In this document: one piece after another, positions 1 through 7,609 of the stretch
Layout: each line of letters begins with the position of its first letter
How positions within the stretch are numbered: position 1 is the first letter of the stretch
NCBI GenBank assembly: GCA_040905145.1
Contig: JBBDSC010000185.1
Location: 1-21,269, forward strand
Direction of reading: 5' to 3'
Source: DATGMS01 sp040905145
Lineage (GTDB): Bacteria; Bacteroidota; Bacteroidia; Cytophagales; Cyclobacteriaceae
Length of the DNA: 21,269 nucleotides
Notes under the pieces: model-generated
Database searches by the model: none
Told to the model about the DNA's origin: nothing
Seen by the model: only the letters and a program-made list of their open reading frames with translations
Position numbers and translations under genes: made by a program

Positions 1-1
1 C

Positions 2-886
2 CTCATCCGCCAATACAGGGGTCATATACATTCCCTGCACACCTGGTTCCTGCTCCAGGGTTTTGTACCAGGCCAGGTCAAGAACCGGGATACTATCATG
101 GGCCAATATGCCAGCTTTTGAAACATCTGAATGGGGATGATGGTGTCCCGGCTTGGTTTGGCCTCCGGAAGCCACAAAATACACGGAATTACCAAACCAT
201 TCAAAACTCCAAACTAAACCTGTAACTGCAAGAACGAAAGCTAAAATCAGGGTGTAAAAGCCCAGTACATTGTGAAGGTCATAATTTATCCGTTTAAATC
301 TGCCATTCCATTTTATTTTAAAAGCTTTATTCATATTGGCCTTCTTCAGATTTTTTGGCCACCACATGATCAGTCCGCTTACAAGGAGGATCACAAAAAT
401 AAGCGTACCTACTCCCACAACAGGCCTGCCTATTTCATAAGGCAACCAAAGGGCGCGGTGCCCATCAATAATAAAACGGAAAAAATCAAACTGCCCAGTT
501 CCCAGAATCTGCTGCTTTTTTAAGAATTCGCCCGTGTATGGGTTTAAAAATACAGCTGTGAAATGGCGTTCTTCATTTTCAAAAGAGCTATATCCTACAG
601 CAGCCGCACCTTCTTCATTGCTATAGGTGAGACCGGTAGGTTTTTGGAACGGCATGTACATTTGGGCCGTATCCAATAGCTGACTGGGTGGTACAAAACC
701 TTTATCCTGTACTTCTACAAAGCGCCATGGTTCTAATGCATCTTTTATTTCCTGATGAAAGGCATAAAAACAACCTGTAATACTCACGATAAACACCACA
801 ATTCCTGAAATAAGGCCTAACCAGAGGTGTAGCCAATTATTGAATCGTCCTAATGCGCTTTTGTTGTCTTTGTCTTTGTTTTTCAT
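2..886 (-). CDS. PepSY-associated TM helix protein, XusC-like (partial, C-terminus beyond window)
   Basis: I translated this from the ATG at 886-884; it stays open for 295 codons to the left edge, so only the N-terminal part is present. Visible are a first membrane helix starting around residue 15 (NWLHLWLGLISGIVVFIVS), a PepSY-like periplasmic stretch, a second helix around residue 160 (VGVGTLIFVILLVSGLIMWW) and a third around 200 (HNVLGFYTLILAFVLAVTG). Family members are iron-regulated inner-membrane proteins, thought to reduce or release iron from imported siderophores. The gene is third after the TonB-dependent receptor and the DUF4374 lipoprotein on the same strand, 75 bases behind the latter, the same set as Bacteroides XusA-XusB-XusC. 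The family call is firm; the substrate is inferred from context. Confidence 0.88.
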   Translation of the reverse strand, partial: MKNKDKDNKSALGRFNNWLHLWLGLISGIVVFIVSITGCFYAFHQEIKDALEPWRFVEVQDKGFVPPSQLLDTAQMYMPFQKPTGLTYSNEEGAAAVGYSSFENEERHFTAVFLNPYTGEFLKKQQILGTGQFDFFRFIIDGHRALWLPYEIGRPVVGVGTLIFVILLVSGLIMWWPKNLKKANMNKAFKIKWNGRFKRINYDLHNVLGFYTLILAFVLAVTGLVWSFEWFGNSVYFVASGGQTKPGHHHPHSDVSKAGILAHDSIPVLDLAWYKTLEQEPGVQGMYMTPVLADE

Positions 887-918
887 CGGAAACCTGAAAT
901 TTATTTCGATAAAGAAAA

Positions 919-950
919 ACCAGCTTTATCAAACGAAGGATGAAGCTGGT
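919..950 (-). terminator. Possible intrinsic terminator/attenuator between the DUF4374 and PepSY genes
   Basis: On the minus strand ACCAGCTT (950-943) pairs with AAGCTGGT (926-919) across a 16-base loop and is followed at once by TTTTTCTTT. It lies just after the DUF4374 stop and before the PepSY ATG, so it could lower expression of the PepSY gene within the same transcript. The loop is long, which weakens the call. Confidence 0.45.
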
Positions 951-961
951 GCTACTGGTAA

Positions 962-2188
962 TTAATTATTCAGGCGGAAAAATCCCGCCACAAAGTTGGC
1001 TTCCACTGCGGCACCTCTGGTGGCAGTATGGTTTTCAACATCTATCCTGTAAACATAAATACCATTATCTTCCGGAATACTCAGATAAATGAAGTTTTCA
1101 TCGTAAAGCGCTGCCAGCCTCCGGCCAGAACCAGCGTGTTCAGGAACATCTTCAATATAGGTAACCGTTTGGTTATATAGATCAATGACAGCAGATTTTA
1201 AGGGACCATCAGACCACCTTTCTTGCTCATCATTATCTGCCATGTTGATTTCCGCATAGACTTTTCCATTGCCTAAATATATCAGGTGGGCCACATTCTT
1301 TCCTCCGGTAACTTCTTCGATATCAAAGAAATAATCCGGATCGAATGCTGTCTCACCACTATTGATCCGTAAAATCCCGCCGTCTTTGGTCGTTTGACTA
1401 AAACCATTAGCCGGATTGGAATGGGAAAGGGCATAGATATCGCCATTTTCATCCTTAATAAGGCCTGATTTAACATTAAACCCACCAATAGGCCCGGTAC
1501 GGATATCTTTAATTATTTTCTGAAACTCCAATTCCGGATAGGAAAAAACAGCTACCCTTGCGGTATCCGTATAGTCTGTCTCATAGGAGGTAGGATCGCT
1601 AATGTAATAGCTCAAAAACAGGTGGTCTCCACTTATTCGCATAACGGAATAGGAAGGTGATTTAAGATCGGTGATCTCTGACACCGGGAGTTCTTTAGTG
1701 CCCGTAACCGAAACGGTATTGATGTCAATGGTATGAAATTTTACCATATCGGAGGAGGAAGATAACTCCAGGCCCAACAGTGTATTGTCGTCTGCTTTTA
1801 CAATGTCTGCAAGGCTGTTGGTAAACGAAACATCCCCTATTTGCGTTAGTTCTCCATCTTCACCAAGGGTCATACCTACTACATTGATATCATCTAAACC
1901 ACCAATACTGTAAATAGTGTTGCCAAATTGAGTAAAGTCATAATACCCCGGTTGCTCTATGCCTTGTCCTACGGCAGATAGAGATCCACTCATTACATCT
2001 TCAAAGGGAACGGTATAATAGGTAAAGCCACCATCACTCCCCTGTACGGCAAGCGACAAGACATAGGGGTTTTCTTCTTCAAAAGGTGTTGGCACTTCAT
2101 CCTCGCTTACACAAGAGGTGAAGAATACGGTCGCACAAAGGGCCAGAATGGGCAAAGCCCATTGTCTTGCAAGCTTAATCGAACACAT
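962..2188 (-). CDS. DUF4374 family lipoprotein, XusB-like siderophore-binding candidate
   Basis: The 408-residue protein has a signal peptide ending in a lipobox (FFTSC, Cys26), so it is a probable lipoprotein. The rest is a beta-rich, propeller-like DUF4374 domain with repeated strand patterns (YSIGGLDDINVVGMTL, IYALSHSNPANGFS, IYLSIPEDNGIYVYRID). Bacteroides XusB, a surface xenosiderophore-binding lipoprotein, belongs to this family and is encoded between a TonB-dependent receptor and a PepSY protein, as here. The gap to the upstream receptor is 44 bases, so the two are probably co-transcribed. The ATG at 2188 gives a complete signal peptide. Siderophore binding is inferred from family and neighbours; no ligand residues can be read. 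Confidence 0.85.
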   Translation of the reverse strand: MCSIKLARQWALPILALCATVFFTSCVSEDEVPTPFEEENPYVLSLAVQGSDGGFTYYTVPFEDVMSGSLSAVGQGIEQPGYYDFTQFGNTIYSIGGLDDINVVGMTLGEDGELTQIGDVSFTNSLADIVKADDNTLLGLELSSSSDMVKFHTIDINTVSVTGTKELPVSEITDLKSPSYSVMRISGDHLFLSYYISDPTSYETDYTDTARVAVFSYPELEFQKIIKDIRTGPIGGFNVKSGLIKDENGDIYALSHSNPANGFSQTTKDGGILRINSGETAFDPDYFFDIEEVTGGKNVAHLIYLGNGKVYAEINMADNDEQERWSDGPLKSAVIDLYNQTVTYIEDVPEHAGSGRRLAALYDENFIYLSIPEDNGIYVYRIDVENHTATRGAAVEANFVAGFFRLNN

Positions 2189-2232
2189 AGTTTATTTTAG
2201 TTATAAAGTGATACATTAACTATATTTTAAGG

Positions 2233-3774
2233 TCAAAGAACATACCTTAACTTTGCGTAAAAGGCACGTCCAGGCTTCTGTAAATAATATTTATCGTAAA
2301 GCCGCGCATCTGTCAGGTTGCGGCATTCTACGGAAATGTTGTATTTTCCCTGATGTAAGCTGTAGGATAATTCCAGGTTATGCGAAGTCTGTCGGGGAAT
2401 TACTTTTTTGCTGTCTTTAGAACCTAGTTCTGCCCAGCTTAGGAAATATTGCTCTACAAAATTGAAGTAGTAGTTCATGTTCAGCACAGATCCCCTGGTA
2501 AGAACATTTTTAAACGTAAGACCAGCATTGGCATTTCCAAAAAAATAAGGAGTATTGGGCAATCGATAGCCTTTTTGATAATTTCTTTGATAGCCGGTAT
2601 TCGTATAGGACTCATTATACACAAAATCGGCCTGATCGGTAATATTCTGGAAGGTAATATTTCCTCCAAGATGCAATGTTTCTCTCCACAGATATTGAAT
2701 ATTACCTTCCACGCCGAACGTATGCGTTTCGCTTAAATTATCATAATAAGTCTCCGGACTGGAAACTTTCACAACCTGATAAATAAGATCTTTAGAATCC
2801 CTGTAAATAAAATTGCTTTCCAGGGTAAACTGATGATCCGTATTAAACATAAAACGGTATGCTGCTCCAACATTTACGTTATCACTTTGCTCAGGACCCA
2901 GGTCGGGGTTTGGCTGTATAAACAAGCCATCGCCAAAAATTTCAGTAGCCCAAGGCATCCGATAAGCATGTTCGTACGAAGCTTTCAGTTGCAGTTTAGG
3001 AAGTAAGAAATACGAAGTGGCTAATCCATATCCAATATCTTCCTTTTTTGATAAAATGGCCTCAGTACGCTGTGTTTCAAGGGCAAAATCATATTCCTTA
3101 CTGGTTTCGGCTTTCAGCAAAAAGAACTTCCCAAAAAGCGTCGTACTCCATTTTTTATTGGGATTGAATTTATAGGCAAATCCCAGTACTTGCTTATTGA
3201 GTGACTTTGGAAAGAGATTTTCAATTTTATCAGGGTTTTCAGCATCAAAGATTTTTCTATGGAAATACGACAAAGAATAGTTAAGGGCAAATGAATGATG
3301 TGGGCTGATGACATATCCAGCATTTAATTGACTATTAAAATCATCGTCATTCATGGTGGTATAAGTGCGGGATAGCTCCCCATCTTCCGATCCAGGGGTA
3401 TAGGCTGTTTCCCCTAACCAGTTATAAGTGACCCCACGCAGCGTATCAATTACTTCACTTTTGGTGCTGTTGTAGGCACTATAAAGGCTTACATTTAACC
3501 CTTCCACAAAAAAATTTTCTTTGCTGTATTTCAGCGTTGGTATAACAGATTGGCTATTCCTGGTAATACCGCCATAAACACTGTTCATTGTTGCCCCCGT
3601 TTGCACTTCCTTATCGTTGCTTGAAGCAAGGATGCCGAACAGAAGATTATCCGCAAATTTTTGGTTTACCCATCCGGTTTCCATTTTTATGGTACCTGAG
3701 CGATACCGGTCGTGAAACCTTTCTACTTCAGCCGTATCGGTAATATTATTCCCTTCCCTAATAGGAGCCCACAC
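2233..3774 (-). CDS. C-terminal beta-barrel half of the split TonB-dependent receptor
   Basis: This is the downstream fragment of the frameshifted receptor: 513 residues from GTG at 3774, though its frame is open back to 3855, 27 codons further. It holds alternating aromatic beta-strands of an outer-membrane barrel (FTLESNFIYRDSKDLIYQVV, SHNLELSYSLHQGKYNISVE) and the terminal strand ending YAKLRYVL. It has no signal peptide or plug, so it could not work alone. The GTG is an internal Val codon, not a believable start. Confidence 0.6.
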   Translation of the reverse strand: MWAPIREGNNITDTAEVERFHDRYRSGTIKMETGWVNQKFADNLLFGILASSNDKEVQTGATMNSVYGGITRNSQSVIPTLKYSKENFFVEGLNVSLYSAYNSTKSEVIDTLRGVTYNWLGETAYTPGSEDGELSRTYTTMNDDDFNSQLNAGYVISPHHSFALNYSLSYFHRKIFDAENPDKIENLFPKSLNKQVLGFAYKFNPNKKWSTTLFGKFFLLKAETSKEYDFALETQRTEAILSKKEDIGYGLATSYFLLPKLQLKASYEHAYRMPWATEIFGDGLFIQPNPDLGPEQSDNVNVGAAYRFMFNTDHQFTLESNFIYRDSKDLIYQVVKVSSPETYYDNLSETHTFGVEGNIQYLWRETLHLGGNITFQNITDQADFVYNESYTNTGYQRNYQKGYRLPNTPYFFGNANAGLTFKNVLTRGSVLNMNYYFNFVEQYFLSWAELGSKDSKKVIPRQTSHNLELSYSLHQGKYNISVECRNLTDARLYDKYYLQKPGRAFYAKLRYVL

Positions 3775-3835
3775 TTTGTAATTATTGTCGGAATAGTTGT
3801 AGTTGATGTTCTCCCGGATAGTAAAACCGCTGTTT

Positions 3836-4630
3836 TTATCCGTTTGGGCTCCATTTTAACGATACCTGATGGGTATTGAAAGACCCAAATGAGTAGGAAG
3901 CGTCTAAAAAATTATTTTTTTGATTTGTAATGATATTCACCGCCCCTCCCAGTGCATCTGTGCCTAACCATACCGGAACAACCCCTTTGTACACCTCAAT
4001 CCTATCAATTGTGTTTACCGGAATGTTACTGATGCTAAGTGATGAGCCAAAATTATCCATAGGAATACCGTCTAAAAAAAACTTCACCTGGTCTCCCGAA
4101 AAACCGTTCAGGGTAAAACTTAAGTCAGAACCCAAACCTCCTTCTTCTAAAACTCTTACCCCTGGAACCCTGTTAAGCATCTCTTTGGCGTTGGATGTAC
4201 TATTGTAAAGTTCCTTAGCAGAAATTGCGGTAACAGCATAAGGCAGTTCATTTACCTGTCGCGTGACAGATTTACCATTCACCATCGCCACGTCCATCAT
4301 AAAAGCTTTTTCGCGAAGGTTTATATTCAACTCTATTTTTTGGGATGCCTTAAGCGGCACATTTTTTTCCTGTGTTTCAAAGCCTAGATAGCTGACGTTC
4401 AAGACATAATCACCCGGTGGAATATCTTTAATTTCAAATCGGCCTTCCAAATCTGTGGTGGTGCCGATTAGAGTATTTTTCAGTACTACGGCAACGTCGG
4501 TTAAAACTTCTCCAGAGGAGGAACTCACTTTTCCTATAATCTGTGCCTTATCCAAATTCTGGCCCCAAAGAACATTGGTGAAACAGATAATGAACAGAAG
4601 GGTTACAATAGATTGGAAAGGCTGGCTCAA
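3836..4630 (-). CDS. N-terminal plug half of the split TonB-dependent receptor
   Basis: The 264-residue upstream fragment contains the signal peptide (SIVTLLFIICFTNVLWGQ), the CarboxypepD_reg-like domain and the plug, ending about 25 residues into the barrel region. The start is TTG at 4630. The peptide from TTG lacks basic residues before the hydrophobic core; an ATT 30 bases upstream (4660) would add an Arg and a Lys but is a rarer start. No CAT occurs on the plus strand between 4631 and 4720, so no ATG start is possible there. Confidence 0.6.
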   Translation of the reverse strand: MSQPFQSIVTLLFIICFTNVLWGQNLDKAQIIGKVSSSSGEVLTDVAVVLKNTLIGTTTDLEGRFEIKDIPPGDYVLNVSYLGFETQEKNVPLKASQKIELNINLREKAFMMDVAMVNGKSVTRQVNELPYAVTAISAKELYNSTSNAKEMLNRVPGVRVLEEGGLGSDLSFTLNGFSGDQVKFFLDGIPMDNFGSSLSISNIPVNTIDRIEVYKGVVPVWLGTDALGGAVNIITNQKNNFLDASYSFGSFNTHQVSLKWSPNG

Positions 4631-4700
4631 AATTTTACTGTTATTAAGATTTGATCTAATGAAGCTTAAAGGTAAACTGGAAAAATGAGAAATGAAACTT

Positions 4701-4719
4701 ATTTAGATTAAGAATAAAT
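4701..4719 (-). promoter_or_regulatory. Candidate Fur-type iron operator upstream of the receptor
   Basis: The 19 bases ATTTAGATTAAGAATAAAT have outer arms ATTTAGA and TAAAT. They resemble, from memory, the Fur box described in Bacteroidota such as Riemerella (ATTTAGA-N-TCTAAAT type); the left arm matches fully and the right arm partly. The site lies about 70-90 bases upstream of the receptor start, a sensible place for iron control of a siderophore locus. AT-rich sequence makes chance matches likely. Confidence 0.3.
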
Positions 4720-4914
4720 AAAAAATATTTTTACAGGCTGTTGTCTAAAATGCAAGTCTTCTGTTTCGGTCCTAAGGCTGGTATTCATCCCATCTATGTG
4801 TTTAGTGCCTGCTTTTTCTATAATGTGCTTTTCAGCGGGCAGTACAGCAGAAAAAGCTTTCCAGCCATCGGTGATGTCCTCCCAAAATTCGAACGGTCTC
4901 GGTTTTACAAACAA
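4708..4914 (-). pseudogene. IS1-type transposase C-terminal remnant
   Basis: The minus-strand frame reads WEDITDGWKAFSAVLPAEKH, then IIEKAGTKHIDGMNTSLRTE. This matches the C-terminal pattern of IS1-family InsB-like transposases (TDGW....LP..H...K..T..IE..N..LR). An in-frame stop at 4932-4930 cuts the frame just upstream, and the end (RQQPVKIFF) departs from the usual arginine-rich FSKS tail, so only a decayed tail survives. No terminal inverted repeats were found. It sits directly upstream of the iron receptor, where the IS may have altered the promoter. Similarity is judged from memory of the family. Confidence 0.45.
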
Positions 4915-5100
4915 TACTTTCCTGCTCCCTTATCTTCTTTATATAGAGCTTATTTCTGGTAAAAATCTTAAATTTCATAGCTTATAAAGAAACCACTTTA
5001 GGTATTATTACGGACAGTCATATTAAATTTTACTTATGTTTACTTCATCGAATCCTATAAAAATTCCGCATCTTATGAACATCCTAAAAAGGCTTTCTTT

Positions 5101-5688
5101 GTGATTTACCTTTTGGCCAAATACAAAATCAATAAGTTGCACCTTCACCTTTCCGATGACCAAGGCTGGAGGATTGAAATCAAATCCTGGCCTCTTTTGA
5201 CCACTATCGGGGGCAGTACACAAGTAGGTGGAGGAAAAGGAGGCTATTATACCCAGGAAGACTATAAGGAAATAGTGGCCTATGCCAAATCCAGGTTTAT
5301 CACTATCGTGCCGGAAATCGACATGCCAGGCCACACTAATTCGGCTCTGGCTTCCTATGGTGAACTGAATCCGGGAATCACTGTTCCGGAAAAAGGCTCT
5401 GTGCCAGTGGATAGGGCAGCTTTGGGTGTACCCGGTGATGACCCAAAAGCCACTCCTCTGTATACTGGCACAGAAGTGGGGTTCAGCACATTGGACAGAA
5501 ACCATCACTAACAGGTCCGAAATGGAATATATGGTTTCCCAAGACTGGCTGCCATTGCTGAAATCGCCTGGACACCCAAAGATCTTAGAAGCTGGGATTC
5601 CTTCAGTGAAAGGATCAAACAGCACGGTAAAAGATGGGAAGTGATGGGAATCAATTATTACCAATCACCAAGGGTGGAGTGGGAGTAG
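5101..5688 (+). pseudogene. Beta-N-acetylhexosaminidase (GH20), truncated and internally deleted
   Basis: The frame from 5101 reads LAKYKINKLHLHLSDDQGWR, then YTQEDYKEIVAYAKSRFITI and VPEIDMPGHTNSALASYGELN, the characteristic first half of a GH20 catalytic barrel. It runs to LYTGTEVGFSTLD and then stops at 5511. In the next frame follows WTETITNRSEMEYM (about 5490-5532), normally far downstream in the family, and back in the first frame YGFPRLAAIAEIAWTPKDLR, ending at TAG 5688. The segment with the catalytic Asp-Glu pair (HIGGDE motif) is absent. The N-terminal third is also missing: upstream is an unrelated open frame ending PKKAFFVIYLL. The gene cannot make active enzyme. Confidence 0.82.
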
Positions 5689-5717
5689 AGGTGGGAAAGT
5701 GCGCAAAAAGTAGTTAA

Positions 5718-5816
5718 TCCAATGACGAAGCTGTGGCAATATGCAAAGCCTGCATTGAAGAATATGCAACATGGATGGAAGATGTGGACAGCGATATTAT
5801 AGACTATATTATATAG
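5718..5816 (+). other. Unrecognised short coding remnant
   Basis: Between a stop at 5715-5717 and TAG at 5814-5816 the frame reads NDEAVAICKACIEEYATWME followed by DVDSDIIDYII. It looks like the helical, acidic C-terminus of a real protein rather than random translation, but I do not recognise the family. There is no convincing start. It lies between two clear gene remnants, so it is probably another relic. Confidence 0.25.
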
Positions 5817-6006
5817 AAGTATTGGAGGCTTCTACTTTTTTCTACATTAATAATACAATTTTTCAAATACTTTGATAACTAAATTGCGGGTAATCAAAAT
5901 TGAAATAAACATGAATTTATTAAGCAGTGGGAAGTTTATTGCCCTTCATTATATTAAGGAATAAGGTCCCTTTTCAAAACACGGATTTGGAAAAACCACA
6001 TTTTTT

Positions 6007-6197
6007 ATGTCTATTTCATGCATTGAATTGGTTGCGGCAGAACCATTGGTAATAGATCCGGTGGCTTTTGCGTTTGATGAAGACCGGATAATGTATGTAG
6101 TGGAAACCGTGGATATCCAGATCCTGCCGAAGGGGGAGAATCTACACATCTTGGCCGAATAATCAGAATGGAAGATAAGGAAGGGGAACTGGAATAA
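6007..6197 (+). pseudogene. Remnant of a PVC-type/membrane-bound dehydrogenase propeller protein
   Basis: The frame from 6007 reads IELVAAEPLVIDPVAFAFDE then DRIMYVVETVD. After one missing base the next frame continues GYPDPAEGGESTHLGRIIRM, EDKEGELE and stop at 6195-6197. Together this is the hallmark N-terminal segment of the PVC-type heme-binding/putative membrane-bound dehydrogenase family (LVAAEPLV.DP.A..FDE.G..YVVE.RGYP.P.EGG....GRI..LED). Only about 60 of the usual several hundred residues remain, with one frameshift near 6108. It ends 45 bases before the Gfo/Idh gene. The intact gene may exist elsewhere in the genome. Confidence 0.65.
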
Positions 6198-6241
6198 TGT
6201 TCTATAGACAACAATCAAATTTTAACTATTAAATCTTACTT

Positions 6242-7324
6242 ATGAACAATCAAACTAATCTTTTACGTATCCTGGTAGTGGGATGCGGCAACATGGGAGC
6301 TTCTCATGCAAAGGCTTATCATGCCATGGACAGCTTTGAAATTTGCGGCCTTGTTTCCACAGGAAAAACAAAAGAGACATTGAACGAAAAGTTGGGAGGT
6401 GGCTATACCTTGTACAATGAATTTGAAGAAGCTTTGGAAACTACCCAACCAGATGCTGTATGTATTTCAACTTATCCTGATTCGCATGAAAGGTATGCAA
6501 TAAAGGCTTTTGAAAAGGGCTGTCATGTATTTATTGAAAAGCCATTGGCAGATACTGTTGAAGGAGCCGAACGGGTTAGGGAAGCAGCCAAAAAAGCAGG
6601 TAAAAAATTAGTGGTAGGTTATATTTTACGCCATCACCCTTCTTGGGAGCGTTTTATAGAAATGAGCCAGGAGTTGGGCAAGCCCTTGGTCATGCGCATG
6701 AACCTAAATCAACAAAGTGAGGGTGATATGTGGACTCTTCACAGGAACCTGATGAAAAGCTTAAGTCCGATTGTGGATTGTGGGGTCCATTATATTGACG
6801 TAATGTGCCAAATGACCCGCTCTAAACCAGTTCAGGTCTATGCCATCGGTGCCAGGCTTACGGAGGAAATCCCACAAGGAAACTACAACTACGGTCAATT
6901 ACAGATTCGGTTTGAAGATGGATCGGTAGGATGGTATGAAGCGGGATGGGGACCTATGATCAGTGAAACCGCCTTTTTTGTTAAAGATGTTTTTGGGCCC
7001 AAAGGCTCGGTGTCCATTGTGGCCAAGGAAGCTGGGGGAGCCGGAAAATCAGGATCCATAGAATCCCATACTAAGACAGAGTCTTTATTGTATCACCAGG
7101 CGGACCTGGATGAGAAGGAGAAATTCTCTAAAGAAGATGAATGGATAGATTTAACAGACGAACCGGATCATCAGGAACTTTGTAACCGGGAGCAGCGGTA
7201 TTTTCTCAGATCCATCCAGGAGGATATTGACATGACAGATCATATGGAGGATGCGGTGAACAGTTTACGTATCGCCTTTGCCTGTGATGAGTCCGTCAGG
7301 ACAGGGGAAGTGGTATTGCTTTAA
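6242..7324 (+). CDS. Gfo/Idh/MocA family oxidoreductase
   Basis: This 360-residue cytoplasmic NAD(P)-dependent sugar or inositol-type dehydrogenase has an N-terminal Rossmann fold with GCGNMG (residues 14-19), the family EKP motif at 99-101 (FIEKPLADT) and the catalytic Asp179-His183 pattern (VDCGVHYID). There is no export signal. The ATG at 6242 gives a glycine-rich loop close to the N-terminus, as usual. It is the first gene of the plus-strand catabolic cluster, following the pseudogene tract, so the cluster promoter probably lies within 6198-6241 or in the relic DNA. The exact substrate cannot be read; oxidation of a sugar, a glycoside C3 or an aldose C1 are all known in the family. Confidence 0.92.
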   Translation: MNNQTNLLRILVVGCGNMGASHAKAYHAMDSFEICGLVSTGKTKETLNEKLGGGYTLYNEFEEALETTQPDAVCISTYPDSHERYAIKAFEKGCHVFIEKPLADTVEGAERVREAAKKAGKKLVVGYILRHHPSWERFIEMSQELGKPLVMRMNLNQQSEGDMWTLHRNLMKSLSPIVDCGVHYIDVMCQMTRSKPVQVYAIGARLTEEIPQGNYNYGQLQIRFEDGSVGWYEAGWGPMISETAFFVKDVFGPKGSVSIVAKEAGGAGKSGSIESHTKTESLLYHQADLDEKEKFSKEDEWIDLTDEPDHQELCNREQRYFLRSIQEDIDMTDHMEDAVNSLRIAFACDESVRTGEVVLL

Positions 7325-7361
7325 TGTAAAATAACAAATAGCAAAGTACAAATAAATTTCA

Positions 7362-7457
7362 ATGGATAAATTGCCAAATCCGTCTATCGGCCTGACAGGT
7401 ACCAAATCAGTATATAACCTTGAGGAGAGGACTTTCCAGTTTTTCGGCTATCATTGA
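7362..7457 (+). other. Small open frame of unknown status in the 7325-7609 gap
   Basis: ATG 7362 to TGA 7457 encodes 31 residues (MDKLPNPSIGLTGTKSVYNL, then EERTFQFFGYH). I do not recognise it. The 285-base gap around it is otherwise AT-rich with no other clear signal. It could be a relic N-terminus or chance. Confidence 0.15.
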
Positions 7458-7609
7458 AAAATCAAAGTAATCAAACTCCTATTGAAGCCGATATTGGTTT
7501 GTTTTGTATTAATTGTGTTTTGAATTTTCTGCCAAAAAAATGCAAAGGCTTCACAAACAAAATACTAAGTGAAAGAGAAAAAAGAGCAATCCTAAAACAA
7601 TTATTGTCT

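Larger units (their letters stand above)
2233..4630 (-). pseudogene. TonB-dependent siderophore receptor, XusA-like, split by a one-base frameshift
   Basis: Two reading frames together make one complete outer-membrane receptor of about 798 residues. The first (4630-3836) carries a signal peptide, a CarboxypepD_reg-like beta-sandwich (residues about 28-108, GRFEIKDIPPGDYVLNVSYL) and the plug (KEMLNRVPGVRVLEEGG, DRIEVYKGVVP, LGGAVNIIT). It ends in VSLKWSPNG-stop. The other frame is open from 3855 and begins NGAQTDKNSGFTIRENINYN, the expected continuation after VSL. Removing one A from the AAAA run at 3857-3854 (minus strand) fuses them perfectly. The barrel then runs to a C-terminal aromatic strand (RAFYAKLRYVL). 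Upstream there is no ATG in any useful position; TTG at 4630 is the best start. As read, the gene is broken. A sequencing error in the homopolymer is the main alternative. Confidence 0.85.

Noticed and set aside
5023..5664. 213-codon minus-strand open frame over the GH20 relic
   Set aside because: The plus strand has clear GH20 sequence; the antisense translation has no recognisable motif and is a shadow.
7454..7609. N-terminal extension of the 3HCDH-like protein from TTG 7454
   Set aside because: The 52 extra residues precede the Rossmann fold, are Cys/Lys-rich and unlike the family; ATG 7610 gives normal length.
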